Positions 62,098 to 64,000 of a DNA stretch of 64,000 nt are shown here, piece after piece. The notes beneath the pieces were generated by a model. That model did no database searches. It saw nothing but the letters and a program-made list of their open reading frames with translations, and had not been told where the DNA came from. A program made the position numbers and the translations under genes. Location: the NCBI GenBank assembly GCA_046260155.1, contig JBJYXV010000045.1, positions 62,001-126,000 of the forward strand, in the 5' to 3' direction. Origin of the DNA: PFL25 sp046260155 (GTDB taxonomy: Bacteria > Chloroflexota > Anaerolineae > Anaerolineales > UBA4823). The first letter of the stretch is position 1. Every line of letters begins with the position of its first letter.

Positions 62098-62557
62098 AAC
62101 CGTACCCCTCCTCAGACAGGATTGCTACCATCAATGTACCCGGAAAATCATCCCGGTTGTTCTGGTGGCTTTGAATGCGATATTGATCGAATCTCTAATT
62201 ATGGATAGGATGATTTTATGTTGCTCCAGCTGTCAAACCCGGATGTTTCGGAATAATTAACCTGGTGACTGATCCATTTCCTCAACACCAGCAATCTAAT
62301 TGTTTATTGGAGAATGATGTCGATTATAATCCATTGATCGCCCGAATTATCAAAGTATCATCTTTGAAAGAGTCTTTACCAGAAACAAAATTGCTGAATC
62401 TGGGATCATAAGTTTAAAAGTTCAACCCAATCATTTGAAACTGGCGGCAGACTGGCGCTCCCCGGCCAAACTGGAGGAAAATTATCTGTCAACCAGATAG
62501 TATCAATTTATATTGTAACTTATCTATAACCAAAGGGTTAGTATAATTACCAGCAGC
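62098..62557. other. Divergent intergenic region before the adenylate cyclase gene
   Basis: A 460-bp AT-rich gap between the minus-strand flavoprotein and the plus-strand cyclase. A consensus TATAAT lies at 62542-62547. I see no credible small gene or RNA. Confidence 0.6.
62542..62547 (+). promoter_or_regulatory. -10 box of the cyclase gene
   Basis: A consensus TATAAT lies 10 bp before the ATG, so transcription should start only a few bases upstream of the start codon and the mRNA may be nearly leaderless. The -35 region (TTATCT at 62520-62525, 16-bp spacer) is weak. Confidence 0.6.
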
Positions 62558-64000
62558 ATGACCCAATCTGAAAACAATCCACTTGAACAGCTGCGCCCCT
62601 TTCTGCCTCCCCACCTGGCACGACATCTGGATTCAGGGGTCGATTTAGTCGAGGCGATGACCATCAGCAAGCACATCCATGCTGTCCGTCTCGAGGTGTC
62701 CACCTACCTGCCCCGCTATTTGGTGCAATCAATCCAACAGCATCCCCAGCCCGGTAATGTCAATGGAGACTTCCATTACGGTGCAGTCCTGTTTGCGGAT
62801 GTATCCGGCTTTACCGCCATGTCCGAGAAGCTCTCCGTGCTGGGCAAGGAAGGTGCTGAAGAAGTTACCGGCATTGTCAACAACTACTTCAGCACGATGC
62901 TGGAGATCAACGACCAGCACGGCGGCGATCTATTGAAATTTGGTGGCGATGCTCTTCTGATCTTCTTTGAGGGAAAACTGGGACCCCGCCGGTCGCTGGG
63001 CATGGCGCAGGCTATGATGGGTGCCATGGATAAATTCACCCAGGTGAAAACCTCACAGGGCACATTCCCATTACGCATGAAGATCGGCATCGCATGTGGA
63101 TCTGTATTTCTGGCCAGCCTGGGGACACCGCAGAGCATGGACCATGCTGTCATGGGCAGCACACTCTACAACATGGCTCAATCAGAGGAAAATGCCACTG
63201 CCGGTGAGATCGTCGTCCATGAGCTTGTAAAAGATGCCACCACTGACATTGCCAGCTATACCCCGGTTATCGAAGGTTTTTGGAAATTAAAGGAACTTCA
63301 TCATACCCCAGAGCTTCACCAACAATCCCGCCCTGAGTGGAACTCAGGGGTTGCAGAGCGTGGATTGGATAGCGGGCTCTTGATCCAGAATTTGCTCCTC
63401 GAAGCTGAAATTATCGGCGGATTGAGACCCTTCATACCGCAGGAACTCTTCAACCGCATCGCAAATGATCCCAACCGCATTGCGATCTACGGTTCGCACC
63501 GCCCGGTAACCATCACATTCACAAATTTCCTGGGCATCGATCCGATCATCGAGACCTTGGGACCCGATCATGCAGCATCGATTACCGCCATCCTGAATAA
63601 CCATTTTGTGACGATGAGCGAGGTGATCACTCGCTTTGGAGGTACGGTCAACCGTCTGGATGCCTACTCCAAGGGTCACCGCATCCTGGGATTGTTCGGA
63701 GCCCTGCAGGCACACGAAGATGATCCCCAACGCGCTGTGCGGGCTGGAGTCGAAATGAACCAGGCCTTGGGCGAAGTGAATCAGCAGGCCAGGGGGATAT
63801 TACACGCCATCCCCGAGTACAAAGACCGCTTTGCAGCCTCTCCTCTCACCCAGCGCATCGGTGTCAACAGTGGTTTTGTCTTCGGCTGCAATACGGGTTC
63901 AAAAACCCGACGGGAATACACCGTCATGGGCGATCAGGTCAACCTGACCGCCCGCCTGATGGGCATCTCCCAGGAAGGCGAGGTGTTGATCGGTGAGAGC
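62558..64000 (+). CDS. Tandem class III adenylate/guanylate cyclase protein (3' end cut by window edge)
   Basis: From ATG 62558 the frame is open for 481 codons to the window end. After about 65 helical residues the first cyclase domain (about 73-230) shows FADVSGFTAMS with metal Asp D81 and GGDLLKFGGDALLIFF with D131, so its metal site is complete. A second cyclase domain (about 290-480) keeps the fold (GIDPIIETLGPDH, RIGVNSGFVFGCNTG, YTVMGDQVNLTARL) but has Asn in place of the first Asp and lacks GGD, so it is probably a regulatory half. This resembles soluble adenylyl cyclase, which often continues into an ATPase and TPR region beyond the edge. Confidence 0.88.
   Translation, partial: MTQSENNPLEQLRPFLPPHLARHLDSGVDLVEAMTISKHIHAVRLEVSTYLPRYLVQSIQQHPQPGNVNGDFHYGAVLFADVSGFTAMSEKLSVLGKEGAEEVTGIVNNYFSTMLEINDQHGGDLLKFGGDALLIFFEGKLGPRRSLGMAQAMMGAMDKFTQVKTSQGTFPLRMKIGIACGSVFLASLGTPQSMDHAVMGSTLYNMAQSEENATAGEIVVHELVKDATTDIASYTPVIEGFWKLKELHHTPELHQQSRPEWNSGVAERGLDSGLLIQNLLLEAEIIGGLRPFIPQELFNRIANDPNRIAIYGSHRPVTITFTNFLGIDPIIETLGPDHAASITAILNNHFVTMSEVITRFGGTVNRLDAYSKGHRILGLFGALQAHEDDPQRAVRAGVEMNQALGEVNQQARGILHAIPEYKDRFAASPLTQRIGVNSGFVFGCNTGSKTRREYTVMGDQVNLTARLMGISQEGEVLIGES

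Noticed and set aside
1..64000. CRISPR arrays, rRNA genes, insertion sequences
   Set aside because: I found no regularly spaced repeats, no rRNA sequence and no transposase-like frame on either strand.

Overview
The window looks like a scaffold from an uncultured Chloroflexota bacterium, most likely class Anaerolineae. This is an inference from gene content and protein style: stacked LysM-M23 peptidases, Ser/Thr-linker secreted proteins, a 7TM-sensor protein, MalT-like and kinase-ATPase-TPR regulators, a polyphosphate glucokinase and a type 2 IleRS under T-box control. I see no phage, insertion sequence or CRISPR array. One 100-N gap at 4853-4952 is flanked by identical 55-base ends, which marks it as an unmerged contig overlap. 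Both window edges cut a gene.

Layout. 1-4575 (minus): three tandem paralogous LysM + M23 peptidase genes. 5300-10940 (plus): two large secreted proteins with cohesin-like domains; one also has a beta-propeller and a dockerin-like module. 11093-16178 (plus): a tightly overlapped run with a fused formiminotransferase-cyclodeaminase, a CapA-like lipoprotein, dCTP deaminase and an aminotransferase. 16175-29982 (minus): ComEA-like protein, S1-domain protein, 7TM-GAF-helical regulator, GNAT, purine nucleoside phosphorylase, a tyrosine-recombinase relative lacking catalytic residues, threonine aldolase, RluD-type pseudouridine synthase, LspA, a DUF123 nuclease-like protein, an ABC exporter pair and an ECF sigma/anti-sigma pair. 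30188-33775 (plus): a Ser/Thr kinase-ATPase-TPR protein.

33915-40298 (minus): a decayed glycerophosphodiester phosphodiesterase gene directly behind ileS, the ileS gene with promoter and T-box leader, then modB, modA and a PadR-type repressor gene whose promoter carries a near-perfect operator palindrome. 40440-49541: a SulP transporter with a cyclic-nucleotide domain, polyphosphate glucokinase, class II fumarase/aspartase, HutI, an HD phosphohydrolase, a response regulator, a VOC protein and SurE. 49790-58863: an FGGY kinase facing an operon of ABC exporter, a rifampicin-phosphotransferase-like enzyme and a small protein, with a MalT-like regulator upstream and three dyads between. 58979-64000: tRNA-Arg, a DegV protein, a standalone cyclic-nucleotide-binding protein with an FAD oxidoreductase, and a tandem-domain adenylate cyclase running off the right edge.

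How genes may work together. FTCD and HutI are both histidine-degradation enzymes, although unlinked here. The cyclase, the standalone cNMP-binding protein and the SulP-cNMP protein could form a local cAMP circuit. The most notable points are the altered GxHH signature in the T-box-controlled IleRS, the Rph-like enzyme under possible LuxR-type control, the cohesin/dockerin pair with shared YLP motifs, the non-catalytic recombinase relative, and the GDPD pseudogene.
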